Shown one piece after another: positions 13,967 to 14,487 of a DNA stretch of 14,487 nt. The position numbers and the translations under genes were made by a program. This DNA comes from JAVVUQ01 sp036653075 (GTDB taxonomy: Bacteria > Bacillota > Clostridia > Christensenellales > CAG-314). Position 1 is the first letter of the stretch; the number at the start of each line of letters is the position of its first letter. The DNA is taken from assembly GCA_036653075.1 (NCBI GenBank), contig JAVVUQ010000037.1:1-14487 (forward strand), read 5' to 3'. Under the pieces are notes generated by a model. The model saw nothing but the letters and a program-made list of their open reading frames with translations, made no database searches and was not told the origin of the DNA.

Positions 13967-14487
13967 CTATGCTGCTATCCTTGTTTTCCTTAATTGCTTC
14001 TTCTTTCGAATCATCAACCTCTTTTTTAATTGTATCATCTTTTTCAAATTCTACAACCTCTTTTTTAATTGTATCATCTTTTTCAAATTCTACAACCTCT
14101 TTTTCATTATAATCTATTATATAATCTTTTTTATCTTCGGTATGTTTTACTTCTTCACAACTTAAATTCACATTTTCTTCATCATCAAACACATCGCTAA
14201 AATCAGTCAAATCTTTCATCTCTTTTTCATCAATCTCAACAAATACTTTCTCCAACATATCTTCATTGTATTGATCTATATCTTGCTTAATACTAATTTC
14301 TTCATCTGTTTTCTCTATTTTGCTATTAATTACTTCATCTGCTTTCTCTATTTTGCTATTAATTACTTCATCTGTTTTCTCTATTTTGCTATTAATTACC
14401 TCATTCTCATTTGTTACATTATATTTCTCACAATTATCTATATAATCACATTTATCTATGTAGTTTTCTTTAAAATTACATTCATTT
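13947..14487 (-). CDS. acidic, repeat-containing protein, C-terminal 179 residues only
   Basis: The frame is open from the stop at 13947 to the right edge, so the gene is partial and its start lies outside. An in-frame ATG at 14258 has no ribosome binding site and lies within continuous coding sequence, so I do not take it as the start. The visible part is highly charged and Glu, Asp, Lys and Asn-rich with no fold I recognise. It holds two blocks of tandem repeats: three copies of VINSKIEKTDE (one with A for T) and two exact copies of a 13-residue unit around EVVEFEKDDTIKK. Several short YIDKC/YIDNC motifs lie near the edge. In many Firmicutes lspA lies just upstream of this pseudouridine synthase, so this could be a disordered tail of such a neighbour, but nothing visible shows that. 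Confidence 0.6.
   Translation of the reverse strand, partial: NECNFKENYIDKCDYIDNCEKYNVTNENEVINSKIEKTDEVINSKIEKADEVINSKIEKTDEEISIKQDIDQYNEDMLEKVFVEIDEKEMKDLTDFSDVFDDEENVNLSCEEVKHTEDKKDYIIDYNEKEVVEFEKDDTIKKEVVEFEKDDTIKKEVDDSKEEAIKENKDSSIDGRRSI
14016..14093. repeat. 39-nt in-frame tandem repeat, two exact copies
   Basis: Copies at 14016-14054 and 14055-14093 are identical base for base, and the first ~10 nt of a third copy follow at 14094. Encodes a 13-residue acidic/basic unit in the partial gene. Exact identity points to recent duplication by slippage or unequal recombination. Confidence 0.9.
14301..14399. repeat. 33-nt in-frame tandem repeat, three copies
   Basis: Copies at 14301-14333, 14334-14366 and 14367-14399 differ at only one position (a Thr codon changed to Ala in the middle copy). 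Encodes an 11-residue unit VINSKIEKTDE in the partial acidic gene. Confidence 0.9.

Noticed and set aside
14256..14258. ATG at 14258 as start of the last gene
   Set aside because: The same frame stays open to the window edge, carries related repeats upstream, and there is no ribosome binding site before this ATG.

Overview
The window is a piece of an AT-rich, low-GC Gram-positive chromosome. It most likely comes from an uncultured Clostridia-like Bacillota. The reasons are the gene order (trigger factor, ClpP, ClpX, LonA and YsxC/EngB on one strand), an RqcH-type NFACT protein, GGAGG-type ribosome binding sites, and TTGACA/TATAAT-like promoters with 17-nt spacers. A run of exactly 100 N (3924-4023) marks a scaffold gap, so this is a draft or metagenome assembly. 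I cannot name the genus.

Layout. 1-407 is non-coding. 408-629 (-) is a small unknown protein, divergent from a two-domain XRE-type regulator (819-1253, +). The two share a promoter region that carries a spaced inverted repeat. 1553-2332 (-) is a stand-alone minD. 2717-2802 (-) is tRNA-Leu(CAA) with its own promoter and a terminator hairpin. 2910-3824 (-) is the ribosome-assembly GTPase YsxC/EngB with an unusual ~105-residue charged tail. After the gap come lon (4090-6384), clpX (6455-7681) and clpP (7706-8284). Then follows a 685-nt non-coding stretch and tig (8970-10268), all on the minus strand. rqcH (10549-12285, +) diverges from tig. 12286-12637 holds an A+T microsatellite and a terminator hairpin. 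12638-12967 (-) is a small membrane protein. 13046-13966 (-) is an RluD-family pseudouridine synthase, overlapped at its start by the end of a partial acidic, repeat-rich gene that runs off the right edge.

How the genes fit together. Most of the window is a protein-quality block: trigger factor folds nascent chains, ClpXP and Lon degrade proteins, and RqcH tags stalled nascent chains on 50S subunits for proteolysis. YsxC and RluD act on 50S assembly and rRNA modification. MinD belongs to division-site placement. No mobile element, CRISPR array or prophage gene was found.

The most unusual signal is in the tig-clpP gap. At 8776-8915 two 18-nt arms pair with a single mismatch and enclose two further helices, like a compact three-way-junction RNA. 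Two would-be G-U pairs favour the minus strand, the same orientation as the protease genes. I do not recognise it as a known RNA family.
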